Source of the DNA: Eopsaltria australis
Taxonomy: Eukaryota > Chordata > Aves > Passeriformes > Petroicidae
Direction: 5' to 3'
Assembly (NCBI GenBank): GCA_034509425.1
Contig: JAVTVJ010000074.1
Span: forward strand, 1-64,000
DNA: 64,000 nucleotides
Shown here: piece after piece, positions 1 to 10,619 of the stretch
Position numbering within the stretch: position 1 is the stretch's first letter
Layout of the letters: the number at the start of each line of letters is the position of its first letter
Program-made: the position numbers and the translations under genes
Notes under the pieces: model-generated
Database searches by the model: none
Told to the model about the DNA's origin: nothing
Seen by the model: the letters and a program-made list of their open reading frames with translations, nothing else

Positions 1-1914
1 TGCTTTCCACTTCCGGTTCATCCCTATGATGCGACAGGAACCGTCAGTGAAAAGGGCGTAGCACTTTTCTTCATCTAGCAGTTGATTATATGGTGGAGCC
101 TCCTCAGCCCGGGTCACTTGTTCTTGCTCCTCTTCATCAGTGAGACCAAAACTCTCACCTTCTGGCCAGTTCGTAATTATTTCTAGGATCCCAGGGCGGT
201 TCGGATTTCCAATGCGGGCGCGCTGTGTGATAAGTGCGATCCATTTACTCCATGTGGCATCGGTGGCGTGGTGGGTAGAGGGAGCTTTTCCTTTGAACAT
301 CCACCCCAGCACTGGTAGTCGAGGTGCCAGGAGGAGTTGTGCTTCAGTGCCAATTACCTCTGAGGTGGCTTGAACTCCTTCATAGGCAGCCAAGATTTCC
401 TTCTCTGTGGGGGTGTAGTTGGCTTCGGACCCTCTGTAACTCCGGCTCCAGAATCCCAGCGGTCGGCCTCGAGTCTCTCCAGGCACCTTCTGCCAAAGGC
501 TCCAGGACAAGCCCTTGTTCCCGGCTGCAGAGTAAAGCACATTCCTCACCTCTGGTCCCGTCCTTACTGGGCCAAGCGCTACCGCATGAGCGATCTCCTG
601 CTTGATCTGGGCAAATGCTTGTTGCTGTTCAGGGCCCCAGTGAAAATCGTTCTTCTTGCGGGTGACCAGGTAGAGAGGGCTCACAATCTGGCTGTACTCT
701 GGAATGTGCATCCTCCAAAAGCCTATGGTCCCTAGGAAAGCTTGAGTTTCCTTTTTGTTAGTCGGCGGAGACATCGCAGTGATCTTATTGATGACCTCCG
801 TGGGAATCTGGTGCCGTCCATCTTGCCATTTTACCCCCAAGAACTGGATCTCTCGAGCAGGTCCCTTGACTTTGCTTTTCTTGATGGCAAAACCGGCTTC
901 CAGGAGGATCATGATGATCTTCTCTCCTTTCTCAAATACTTCTGCTGCCGTGTTCCCCCACACAATGATGTCATCGATGTATTGGAGATGCTCTGGAGCC
1001 TCACCCTTTTCCAGTGCAGCCTGGATCAGTCCATGGCAGATCGTGGGGCTGTGCCTCCACCCCTGGGGTAACAGATTCCAGGTATATTGCACACCCCTCC
1101 AGGTGAAGGCGAACTGAGGCCTGCACTCCGCTGCCAGAGGGATGGAGAAGAACGCATTGGCGATGTCAATGGTGGCATACCATTTTGCTGCCTTGGACTC
1201 CAGCTCGTACTGGAGCTCCAGCATGTCTGGCACAGCAGCACTCAATGGTGGAGTCACTTCATTCAAGCCACGATAGTCTACAGTCAATCTCCATTCCCCG
1301 TCAGACTTGTGCACAGGCCAGATGGGGCTGTTGAAGGGTGAGTGGGCTTTACTGACCACTCCTTGGCTTTCTAGGTCGCGGATCATCTTGTGGATGGGGA
1401 TCACGGCGTCTCGATTCGTCCGGTACTGCCGGCGGTGCACTGTCGAGGTGGCAATTGGCACTTGTTGCTCTTTTACTCTCAGGAGTCCCACTGCATTTGG
1501 ATTTTCCGATAGTCCAGGCAAGGTGTTCAGTTGCCTGATGCCCTCTGCCTCCACAGCCGCTATTCCGAAAGCCCACCTGAGTCCCTTTGGGTCTTTGTAA
1601 TAGCCATTCCGGAGGAAGTCTATGCCCAGAATACATGGGGCCTCTGGACCAGTCACAATGGGGTGTTTCTGCCACTCCTTCCCGGTCAGGCTCACCTCGG
1701 CTTCCAACAAAGTTAATTGCTGTGATCCCCCTGTCACCCCGGCAATAGAAACAGGTTCTGCCCCCACATGTCTCGATGGAATTAAGGTACACTGCGCACC
1801 AGTATCAACTAACGCTTCATATTTTTGTGGTTCTGATGTGCCAGGCCATCGGATCCACACTGTCCAAAAGACCCGGTTTTCCCGTGCCTCTTCCTGGCTA
1901 GAGGCAGGGCCCCT
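1..1914 (-). CDS. pol: ERV-L-like pro-pol, 5' part (protease, RT, RNase H start), copy A
   Basis: I read the frame triplet by triplet from 1914 down to base 1 and found no stop, so this is the longest uninterrupted pol stretch in the window (about 638 codons, truncated by the window edge). Upstream it begins directly after the gag UAG at 1915-1917, in the same frame, so protease has no start codon of its own and would be made by reading through that stop. In order it shows an aspartic protease with LVDTG, RT with the ID and YIDD catalytic blocks, a connection region, and the beginning of RNase H with a TDGSC block near base 50. In the provirus this enzyme set would process Gag and copy RNA to DNA. 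Integrase lies outside the window. No present-day activity is implied. Confidence 0.85.
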
Positions 1915-1918
1915 CTAG
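1898..1918 (-). promoter_or_regulatory. Hairpin enclosing the gag UAG, copy A
   Basis: Arms 1898-1904 and 1912-1918 are perfect complements (CTAGAGG and CCTCTAG) around a 7-base loop. The stem extends by one pair in A (1897/1919) and to nine pairs in B and C. The gag stop UAG (1915-1917) sits inside the stem, and gag and pol are in one frame across it. A role in stop-codon readthrough is an inference. Confidence 0.5.
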
Positions 1919-3894
1919 CTCTGGTTGTCATTTCTTTCTTGGGCGTACATGGTAGAGGTCCCCTCGAGGGGATCTAAGAGATCGTCCTCTCTTCTGTAAT
2001 ATCTGGCATCTCGGTCACGGGAGGCTGAGGCTACCTTCACTTTAGTAGACCCCCCGCCTCGGTTAGTATTTCCCTCCTTGAGTTGCTGTACCCGTGCTGC
2101 CAGGGTAGCAGTGGGTTTTCTATCCCACTTCCTCATGTCTTCTCCGTGATCACACAGGAAGAACCACAGCTCAGATCGTGGGGTGTACCCTCTCTCCCTG
2201 GCTGGGGGGCGCTGGGCTCTGACTTTGGGGCTTGTGACTCGCACTGGTGCCGCACTCATCAACCTCATCTCCTCCCTCACCTCCCTCATCATCTCCTCTC
2301 TGAGGTCTTTGACCACAGCAGAGACCTGAGCCTGTATTGGGCCACTGATCATACTATCATAATTCCTGAGTTTGGTGGCTATGGAGCCCACTGTCTCTCG
2401 GTTGTCATCAGCATTAATTGTTGCAATGAAGATGGTGTATTGGGAGGGCCCTAGCTTTGCCAGATTCCACATTTGCCCTGTACACTTGACCTTGTCGGGG
2501 TCGTTATCATGTTGTCCATCCCTCCCAAAGAGTACCTCCAATATTGCCACCTCCCTCAGCTGTTGGATTCCCTCCTCAAGGGTCTTCTATGGTCTTCTAT
2601 GATGATACACCTGCATTTTCTCTCTGTTGACAAACTTCTCTCTTACACTTATTCAAAGCCGTTCCCAGAGAGACAGGGGCCCGTCATCTCTTCCGAATAC
2701 CTGATCAACCCCTGAGTCCTGGGATAAGGGTCCCAGCTGCCTTGCCTCAGTACTATCTAGCTGCACGCCCATACCCATAAGGTCCCAGACCTGAAGTAAC
2801 CAGGTTGTAAAAGGCTCATTACCCCGTCGCACAATGTCTTTTCGTAGATTACGGAGACTGTCATACCCCAGGGACTCGGTAGTGATTTCAATCCTTGGCC
2901 TCCCTACTAGTTGAGAGGGTCCTGCTTCCCCATCATTACCTGCTGGCTGCTCTGGTTTGATCTTAGTCTTCCTCTTTTCCACAGGGGCAACTGCTACTGG
3001 CTGTGGCTGCCCCTCTGATCTGACTGGAGCCTGAGCGGTTATAACGTCCCTGGGTTCCTCTGTTGCCCCATTAGACTCTCCCTCTTTGGGGTACGGGAAG
3101 GGTTTCCCACCAGCTGGGCAAGTGTATTCCTTCAGCACTTGGCCCATCTCGTGTATCTCTTTCACCAGGACTCCCACCCAATCCGGGTGGGTTGTTTCTG
3201 ATGTGGGTTGTGGGACCGGGTCAGACTCTGTAGCAACATCCCTAGTGTCTGGGGCAATGTCAGGTTCTGGGATGGTGTCCCTAGTTTCTGGGGCCATGTC
3301 AGGTTCTGTGGCAGCATCCCTAGTCTCTGGGGCCGTGTCAGGTTCTGTGGCAGCATCTCTAGTTTCTGGGGCCATGTCAGGTTCTGTGGCAGCATCCCTA
3401 GTCTCTGGGGCCGTGTCAGGTTCTGGGGCCCCATCCCTATTGTCTGGGGTAGGTGTCAGAGTGGCTATCCAAGTCAGAGCCCCCTTATCCCTGAATGCTA
3501 AATAGAGCAGGCCTATCAGCAACACCAGCCACTGTATGGTATCATTAGCATCTAGAGAAGATTTGAACCCCTCAAAGATTGGCGGGATAGGCCCAAAGAG
3601 CTGGGTGAAGGGTTGTGAGAACATTTCTTTTGGTGTCACTTCCTCACAGTAGGTACCATTATTAAAGTAACCCTGAAAACATGTCATTAGTGTGTGGTAG
3701 CTGTGAATCCACATGCCTGCCTTCCAGAGGAAGTTGAAAATCCATGAATTCCTCACCTTATTGACCCATGACACAAACTGTATAACAGCCACTGTAGCCT
3801 TAGTTATAGGGCCCATGTTTAGATATGGGGCTGCAAATGGGAGAGAAACAGCTGTGACCACTTGCCATACGAACCGGAATAAGCTAGACCACAT
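1915..3894 (-). pseudogene. gag: ERV-L-like gag, copy A, with two premature stops
   Basis: Gag is read on the minus strand from the ATG at 3892-3894; an upstream in-frame GTG at 3925-3927 is less likely. It ends at UAG 1915-1917. The N-terminal 140 residues hold two to three hydrophobic segments and an N-glycosylation sequon next to cysteines, then five 13-residue acidic/proline repeats, then a capsid-like region rich in Leu and Trp, then an Arg-rich tail. I see no CCHC zinc knuckle. Two in-frame stops break it: TGA at 2653-2655, also present in copy B, and TAG at 2587-2589, seen only here. Copy A has an extra base near 2020 relative to B and C, which keeps the tail in frame with the UAG and pol. 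The role would be virion structure. Confidence 0.8.
3238..3432 (-). repeat. 39-bp tandem repeat in gag (five 13-residue units), copy A
   Basis: Five in-frame units of 13 codons encode a pattern like AATEPDMAPETRD, followed by a degenerate sixth unit down to about 3199. Units alternate between Met and Thr at position 7. The repeat lies between the hydrophobic N-terminal domain and the capsid-like region. Copy B has five units and copy C fewer. Confidence 0.9.
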
Positions 3895-3981
3895 GGTGCA
3901 ACCTAATGAGGTTCCTATATCCAGCACACAAAAACTGCGTTACTCAAGAACTGTTATCCTTCTTCCCCTCGATGCCCTCGT

Positions 3982-4000
3982 GCCCCACCGTTGGGCGCCA
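3982..4000 (-). other. Primer-binding site, tRNA-Lys1,2-like, copy A
   Basis: On the minus strand this reads TGGCGCCCAACGGTGGGGC, five bases inside the LTR edge. It equals the known Lys1,2 primer site of foamy viruses and Mason-Pfizer monkey virus except for one extra G. It would prime minus-strand DNA synthesis. Confidence 0.8.
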
Positions 4001-4005
4001 AAATC

Positions 4006-4890
4006 TGTCCTGGTTTGAAGGACAGGTGTCTGTTAAGGAAGGCAGGAGCTTCCCTTGGAGTGGGAAACTGTAACTCCTCTCCCTCCGAATTATTATAAAG
4101 GCTCTCAGGCAAAGATATGGGAATAGGAATAACAGTTCTTTACTACTATCTAAAACAAAGGATAACAAATAACAACAACTATAACGTAAACTAACAAACA
4201 GAACCAGAAACCCAGTGGCAGCCTGCTCGGCTTCAGGCACCTTTTCCCTTTTGGTGCAGTTCCAGTCACAGCCTGCAGGGGCGCTCTGGGTGCGGTGAGT
4301 CCCCGGTGGCTGCAGGGGTGCTCCGGCGTGAGCTCAGGTAGCACACGGCAATGGCGACTGCCCGAAGCACGGAGGGATGGAGGAGAGCCCTTGCTCCACA
4401 GACTCTCGGGAGGGGGGGGGCAGCTGGTGTCGGTGCTGCAGCAGGATCCCCGGACACAGGGAGCTGGGACGGTAAGGGGTCTCCACGTGCAGGGAAAAAC
4501 CCCGCTACAATGTAGCGGAGAAAACTCAGAGCGGGCTGGTGGCAGGCAGGTCGGCTCCGGATGGGGCAGAGGGCAGAGACTCACAGCACACAGACTGGCA
4601 GCTCCACGCTGGCTTCTCAGGGGCCGTGGGTTCAGCAGACAGCAGCTCTGACCGTCCCGCTCCGAGGGTCCCGAGCAAGAGGGCGTGACCTCCCTCTGCC
4701 CTTGCTTTTCAGTCTCTCCAAATCTCGCATTACCAGGCTCTGCTTCCGTGAGGGGCAATTTTGCCCCACCCTGCCACGGAGAAAGGCTCTACCCTTGTGC
4801 TTTGTTTCTCTTAAGTACCCAGTCATTTGTGTCCTAGCAACCCATGGGAGAAAAATTCCTGAGGAAAAGAACTAGATCCAACCTTCAACA
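4006..4890 (-). repeat. ERV-L-like 5' LTR, copy A (885 bp)
   Basis: On the minus strand it runs from TGTTGAAGG to CAGGACA, i.e. TG...CA ends. It aligns with the LTRs of copies B and C. It is shorter because it lacks about 14 bp (the stretch that is 'tttgaaatcaaga' in B and C) and has one fewer 37-bp unit. It carries the intact palindrome CCGCTACAATGTAGCGG at 4502-4518. Confidence 0.93.
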
Positions 4891-4895
4891 ACGGA

Positions 4896-7373
4896 CAAAT
4901 TAATACACACACATTTTCCCTGTTGGTCCTAGTGAGATCCATAGAAGTGTGCATCTGAATCACAGTCTGTGAAAAGCAGTTTATTTTTTCCTCTCATGTG
5001 GAATTCACATTGTAGGATGTTCTATTTAAAGAACCCAAACAACTATTATTTGCAATTCCTTGCTATCTTTTTTTTTTTTTTTTAAGAGGTAGTTCATGTG
5101 TAAATACTGGTGGTGGAAGGAATATTGCATCAGACATGATATGGCAATGATGCTGCAAAATTCTGCTACACAAATAGTCTATAATGTGGAATTCTATTAT
5201 TTCAAAGATCATGCTGAATATATTCTGCTTTTCTAAGGGAGGACTATAATTTGTAGAAGATTTTATAGAAATTTTTGGCTATTAGAGAAATTGTGGAGAG
5301 AAACAAAAACAAGTATGTAAGGTCCTGATTTGTGTGTTTATGTTGGAAGTGTGGCTATGGACAGGATGATTAGAGGTAAGAGTTACCCTCTCCAGAATAT
5401 TCATTTTTCCTTTGTTCCTGAAAAGGATCTGTTGAGGAAATGAGAACAGAGGAGCCACTCATGAAGTCTCTTTTCTTTTTTTCTTAATCCTTTTCTCTTC
5501 AGAGAGGTTCCTTTTCAGCTAAAGGAGAAATAACCATTGTACTGTTCTGTACAGAATGTGCAGCCTGGAAATCTGCTTTTTGGGTAGACTTACAGACTAC
5601 TGCAGTGTGGGTTAGGGAGACTTTAATGCATGTGCACGGGATCGTCTTTGTATTTCTGTGAACATCAAGGGTTATTGTTCCACAAATTACTGACTGCAGG
5701 TTGCTCTGGTAAATGTTTACCCTGAGGTCAATAGATCTTGATATTCGTCTCAGCAGAAGTCAATATCTGCTTATTAGTATTGTTTTTTAAGTTGAGGTTA
5801 TTGATAAGAGTACAAAATAGCCAGGTGCAGGTGACAGGCGGCTGATAAACATCTCAAAGATGTCAAATGAGAACTGTTACGGGATAGAGAGGTGAACTAC
5901 TAATATCTAGAAGACAGTCTAGCTTTTAAAATATATCAGCTACATCTGAAATGTTGTGAAACACAGAACAACAGTGCTTGCACCTCAGGCATACAGTAAA
6001 AGAAAGAATTACTTAGTCACTGTGTATTTACCAAATAGAATATTTACTTGGAAGATATTTTTAAATTCAGCCAAATAGTGATATTTTGGATGCTTCATAC
6101 ATCCAGTGGTATTTATTATTGTGCATGCTTCTTAAAAAAGTAACAGCGAGACTAGCAAAGAGACATAACATCATCAAATATCTTGAATATGTGCTATTTT
6201 CATCTCATAATGTGGCAAATACCCTATCAACAGATACTCAAATATATATTGTGCTTACAACCAAGAGCAAAAACAGCCTAGAGAATTAAAAATGTCACCT
6301 AATGCAGTCTGTTGGCATCTCTAGGAGACCTTTTATTGTTGAAGTTTTCTCAGAAGCAAGATAAAATTTTAGTGAAAGCAAGGAGAAATAAAAGAGGAGA
6401 AATAAAGAAAATAACCCTACATTTTGCTTTCATCAATGGAGATCAATAAAATGCTTAGTTGGAGGAATTTATACTCTCCTCACTTTCCCTCAAAAAATTA
6501 CAGAAAATAAGGGAATTTTTATGTTGATTATTCTTATTGTTGTGCCTAATGCTAAAGCTCAATAGAAACCAGAAATATTTACATCCAGATCCATAGTGGA
6601 TAAAAGGCTCCATGTTTGAATTGGTAGTAGTCATAATCCAGGAAAGCTTTCATGTCTCTAGAGCACAAACATCTCTAAGGGATGTAATGATTTTATTTCA
6701 TTGTATTATCTCAATTTTTTACTTTTCTTGAAAGTCACAAGGGAAGAAAAATAAAGGAAATACTGGATTTTTAATAGTGCTATGGTTTTGAAGACAGATA
6801 TTCTCAAGGAAAGGATCCAAAGTAGTAGTTGAAGAAAACTGCTTCACGATACCTTTGATAATGTAAGAAGGAGGAAAAATCAGATGGAAATAATTACTTG
6901 CCTTGTAAAAGGCAAATAAAGATAGAAGATTCTTCACAAGAATACAGGAATCAAAAGCAGTTCAAGTCACATAACTGTAAAGGGAAAACTCGCTTTACAC
7001 TCACTGAAAAGTGCAACAAATAAAACAATCTGAACCATATTTTGTGAAGAGACTGTCAAAGCTGAACAAATTCCAGCTCGTCTTCTGGAAGGAGAAATTG
7101 TGAGGAAGAAATTTGTTAAATAACAACTGAAAGGATGTGCTAAGACAGTTTAGATCTATTTAAATCTTAGATCTATTTAAATCTGCTTTTTGGGGTTCCT
7201 CACAATTGTGTATGTATCATGAAACAGAAAATGTATTGACAGAGACTGAAGGAGTTGTAAACCCTTTAAATTAAGTTTAAAATCTGACAAAAGCCCAGGA
7301 CTACTTCTATATAGTAACAGTCTGTAAAATTACAGACCTGTATACACCAGGTCTTAGTTAGTGTTCAAAGATG
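4896..7373. other. AT-rich spacer, no gene recognised
   Basis: The stretch is AT-rich with a T-run at 5068-5083. Short open frames (for example 6086-6289) show no recognisable domain and are within chance expectation. I see no RNA gene or LTR in it. Confidence 0.6.
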
Positions 7374-7378
7374 CTCTC

Positions 7379-7995
7379 TGTGGTAGTTTGAAAGCAAATC
7401 AGTGAGAGGCTCAAAGTCAGAACTACAATTTAATAGGAAAAATGTAGAAATACAAAAAAAAGGAAAAAAAAAAAAAGAAACCACTGACAGAGTAAGAATA
7501 CAACCTGACACCCTGTCGGTCAGGGGGTTGGTAGTAGTCCACTTAGAAGGTGGTTGCAGTCCTCTGGGAGTGATAGATGCGGTTCTGTTGAAGCAATGAT
7601 CCTGAGAAAGGTGTAGTTCTCCTCTGAAGGTCCAGTGGTGGTGTAGAAGGGTCTGGTCTTCCTCTGGGAATCCCGTGGGAAAAGCTGCCTATAGTGCTTC
7701 AAATCTCAGTTTATATGCAGATCGGGATATATTGGTTCCTCCCCCTGGGCGGGGCATCTCACAATGGGATGATGGGCCACTATCTGCAATGTTTGGGGTA
7801 AGTGAAGTGCCCATCTGGCCCCAACGACTGGCCCATTAGCAAACCATTCTGCAGCCATCAGGAACATTGCCACACCTGGCCCTAACGACCGGCCCATTAG
7901 CAAACCGTTCTGCGGCCATCAGGAATACTGCCACGCCCGGCCCCCAGCATCCCGTGAAGATGGTGATAGAATACATACTATTGTAACCTAAGACA
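7379..7995 (-). repeat. Solo LTR J (617 bp, 5-bp duplication)
   Basis: The element has TG...CA ends and is flanked by the perfect direct repeat CTCTC at 7374-7378 and 7996-8000, which marks a complete insertion reduced to one LTR. On the minus strand it has a TATA-like ATATAAA at 7710-7716 and an ATTAAA polyadenylation signal at 7429-7434, in the right order for U3-R-U5. The 5-bp duplication fits ERV-L-type integration, but the family is not certain. U3 holds a duplicated 61-bp block (7815-7936). Confidence 0.85.
7815..7936. repeat. 61-bp direct duplication inside LTR J U3
   Basis: Two adjacent copies, 7815-7875 and 7876-7936, differ at only a few positions, mostly C/T or A/G. The block lies about 100-220 bp upstream of the TATA-like box on the minus strand, the usual place of LTR enhancer duplications. 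Confidence 0.85.
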
Positions 7996-8000
7996 CTCTC

Positions 8001-9054
8001 CTAGAAGGATGCACTGACTTGGTGTCAGATGACTCATAGGAGAACCATGTTGCAGATAAGAATGGATGTATTTTTACCACCATCTCAAAAATAATAATAA
8101 ATTAATTACGCTCTATGGTGGAGAGAATGGCCATGGGCCTTATGATCACAGCGAGCTCCTAAGACATCTCCAAGGTAGACATCCACATCTGAAGCTTCCT
8201 TTATAGTTATATAAGAGAGAGAAGTTGCTTTTTTCTATTTTTGTATGAGATAAATATCTACTCCAAAACCTCTGAAGTGTCTGGTTTTTTTCACTGCCTC
8301 TTCTTGTTATACCTCTAAACAAAGTCTGAACAGCAATTCAGACATACCTGTTCACCACACTGGAGCCTGCATTTGAGCAGGTGAACCCCCCTCCAAGTGC
8401 TTTAGAGTGCAAACATATGTATTTCTTGGAGCCACTTTTCAGAAAATATATAATACATATTGACTGAAACCTCAAAACCACATGACCAAAAACAGATGAG
8501 CCTTCACTTCATTGTATTGATTCAGTGAGGGCCTTCAACTTGTTTGAGAGACTGATTTTAAACTTTAAATATTCCTGTCTGTGACGCCTGATGTATCAGT
8601 AGATAAATATTTTATACTCAATCTGAGATCTAATTTTCTTTCAAAGGGCTACGTTAAAGGGAAAGAGAATAAAGGTGATCTTTTAAAAACTTTTATTTGC
8701 CTAGTTAATAGAGCAGCTGGTAGGGGAGAAAAAGAGATCTTGTGTATCTGCTTGATGTTCTGAAAATGAAGTGTCAGACAATATGACCTTACACTGAGAT
8801 GACATTTTACTTCATTTTACATAAGTTGTATCTTCTGTATCATCTCCTTTCTGTGACAATTTGTTTTATCCAATTACTGAGCTGCAAAACAGGTACTTCT
8901 TAGAAATGTCATTGCCTATACTGATGAAGGAGAAACCCAAAGTTCAAAAGTTTCATCTCATACTACATAAGCCACTACCAAAAATTATTTTTTAAATATA
9001 TATAGATCATTGTTGTGGCTAGAGGTTTGGAAAACCAGGCAGAAACACCAATTG
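8001..9054. other. AT-rich spacer, no gene recognised
   Basis: No domain-bearing frame, RNA gene or repeat boundary is visible. An AAT-rich run sits near 8086-8104 and a short AT dinucleotide run near 8995-9004. Confidence 0.5.
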
Positions 9055-10619
9055 TGTAGTGGTTTTAGTTCACTTATCCGAATTTCTGGCTAAATGCCAG
9101 CATACTTACTAAAATTTACTTGATTTTTGTTGTGAGATAAGGATTAGGGGTAGGCAAAGCAGACTCAAACTTTAAGGATATAAGGAAAGTTTATTAATAA
9201 ACCTAAGACAAAAGGAAAAAAACCAAGAACCAGAACAAAACCTTCAGACCACCCCTCCTTCCCCCACCTCTCCATTTCTTTCTCCCTGACAACATACAAA
9301 AAGACAACACTTTGACTTTCAGTTTACCACCTCTGAAATAGTCTTTGTCTCAGTTCATTTAGGGAGAAAAGTCTCTTTTGCTTATACCATGGAGTTCTCT
9401 GCAAGAAAATACAGTTTTTATTGGTTCAGCCTCACAACCAACAGCCGTCCGGGAGGAAAAAATGTTTGTTGTGGAAGATCCCTCCCTCCACACCAGCAGC
9501 TTTCCCACAGCTACTACAGGGGGAGCCATGACAGTCTACAGGGTACCCTTTTAAGGATGAGCGGTTCTATTACAGCAGCAAAGAAATTCCCCTTTTTTTT
9601 ACTGGCAACACAAGTCCTCCAGCAACTCCCTAGGACAAGGGACAGTTTATAAACTTTTTGTTGTCTCTGTTTAAGCTTCTCACTAGGCTGTACTTACTTC
9701 AGCATCTGCTTGTCTCCACACAGGTGTCTTGGCTCACTGGCTGCAGTTAGGAACCTCACATCCCCTTTAGACTATTTTCTCATGTATTACAGGGTATGTA
9801 TTAGCTTAGTCCCAACCACGGTTCTCACAAAAGAGCTTTCAGCTTCACTACTGAAGCACTCCTCATGCTCCTCCATCTAGGCATCGGTTCTGCTTTCCTC
9901 ACTGACTTTAAAGTCTATATGTTGCATTTTTGTAGGTGTCTTCACATTCTCCTCTCTGTGTGCAGGGAAGGATGGGTGTCTGGAGGCTTAGTCCGGACAT
10001 GGAGAGGGTTAATCTCTCTGTCTCTCTTTTTCTCGGGTCTTGCGATGCTCACGTGGTCTCTGCCGGGCTGTTTGAAAAAGTCTGAGCTGGGTGGCAGAAG
10101 CAGTCAGAGTCTCGGTGGCCTGGCTCTGCGAAGCTGGCTTGGCCCAGTGGAGCCAGCCTGGAGCAGGGTCCCGGGGTGACAGAGCAGGGCGCAGCCCCAG
10201 TCAGATGGAGCCAGCCTGGCGGGGCCAGCAGAGCTGAGTCACCTTGGCCTGGGACAACAGAACAAAGCTTTTCTCAGCTCGGCCAGAGCCGAGCAGAGCC
10301 CACCTGGCTCTCTCTTGCCCACAGCTGCCGTGATGGACTGAAGGCCAGCCCAGGCCCCCCACTCCCCATCCCCTTCCGCACCATCCCAGCTGGCAGCCGA
10401 GCCACGTGGCCTGGCCGAGCCTCACCATGAGCGCGGAGGGGGGAGAGCGACCTCTCCTCCCTGTGAGCTGGAAGTCTAAAAAGAGAGCTTCTTCAGATTC
10501 TCTCTTGGTTTTATGAGTTCTGGAGGCAGAAACTGTAATGCCTCCTTTTGGATACGTCAGTTCCGGCTCGACCACTTTCCTTCTGTACTGGAAACTTCAA
10601 ATAAGGTTACCCCACAACA
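9055..10619 (-). repeat. D: 1.57-kb LTR-like element, minus strand, no target duplication
   Basis: It is homologous over its length to E (12400-14088) and F (26861-28491). On the minus strand it starts TGTTGTGGGG and ends ACCACTACA, matching the ends proven for E and F by their target duplications. It has a TATA-like CATAAAA at 10509-10515 (complement), a GTGAGG donor-like site at 10420-10425, a pyrimidine-rich acceptor ending at 9399-9401, and AATAAA at 9190-9195. The middle is GC-rich. The flanks AATTG and GTCAT do not match, so this copy may be a recombination product. No protein domain is seen. Confidence 0.75.

Larger units (their letters stand above)
1..4890 (-). mobile_element. ERV-L-like provirus, copy A (3' part outside window)
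   Basis: This is a class III endogenous retrovirus read on the minus strand: 5' LTR, primer-binding site, gag, then protease, RT and the start of RNase H, which runs off the window at base 1. It aligns almost base for base with copy B at an offset of about 19420. The pol product carries a DTG protease motif and a YIDD RT motif. Nothing env-like is seen in the homologous full copies. The five bases after the LTR (4891-4895, ACGGA) are the presumed target duplication; the partner lies outside the window. The class assignment rests on the overall style of gag and pol and the missing env, so a sequence search would be needed for a family name. Confidence 0.93.

Noticed and set aside
3238..3432. 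Regular short repeats that could suggest a CRISPR array
   Set aside because: The units are contiguous with no spacers, encode an in-frame peptide and lie in a provirus of eukaryotic DNA.
3086..3505. Plus-strand open frame encoding Ser/Gly/Val repeats
   Set aside because: It is the antisense shadow of the 13-residue gag repeat; the minus-strand frame carries the recognisable gag. The same applies at 22544-22927 and 53312-53590.
4150..4758. 202-codon minus-strand frame within the copy A LTR (also 17276-17890 and 48143-48637)
   Set aside because: It lies entirely inside LTR sequence, differs in frame and length between copies and has no domain. The open frame follows from GC-rich LTR sequence.
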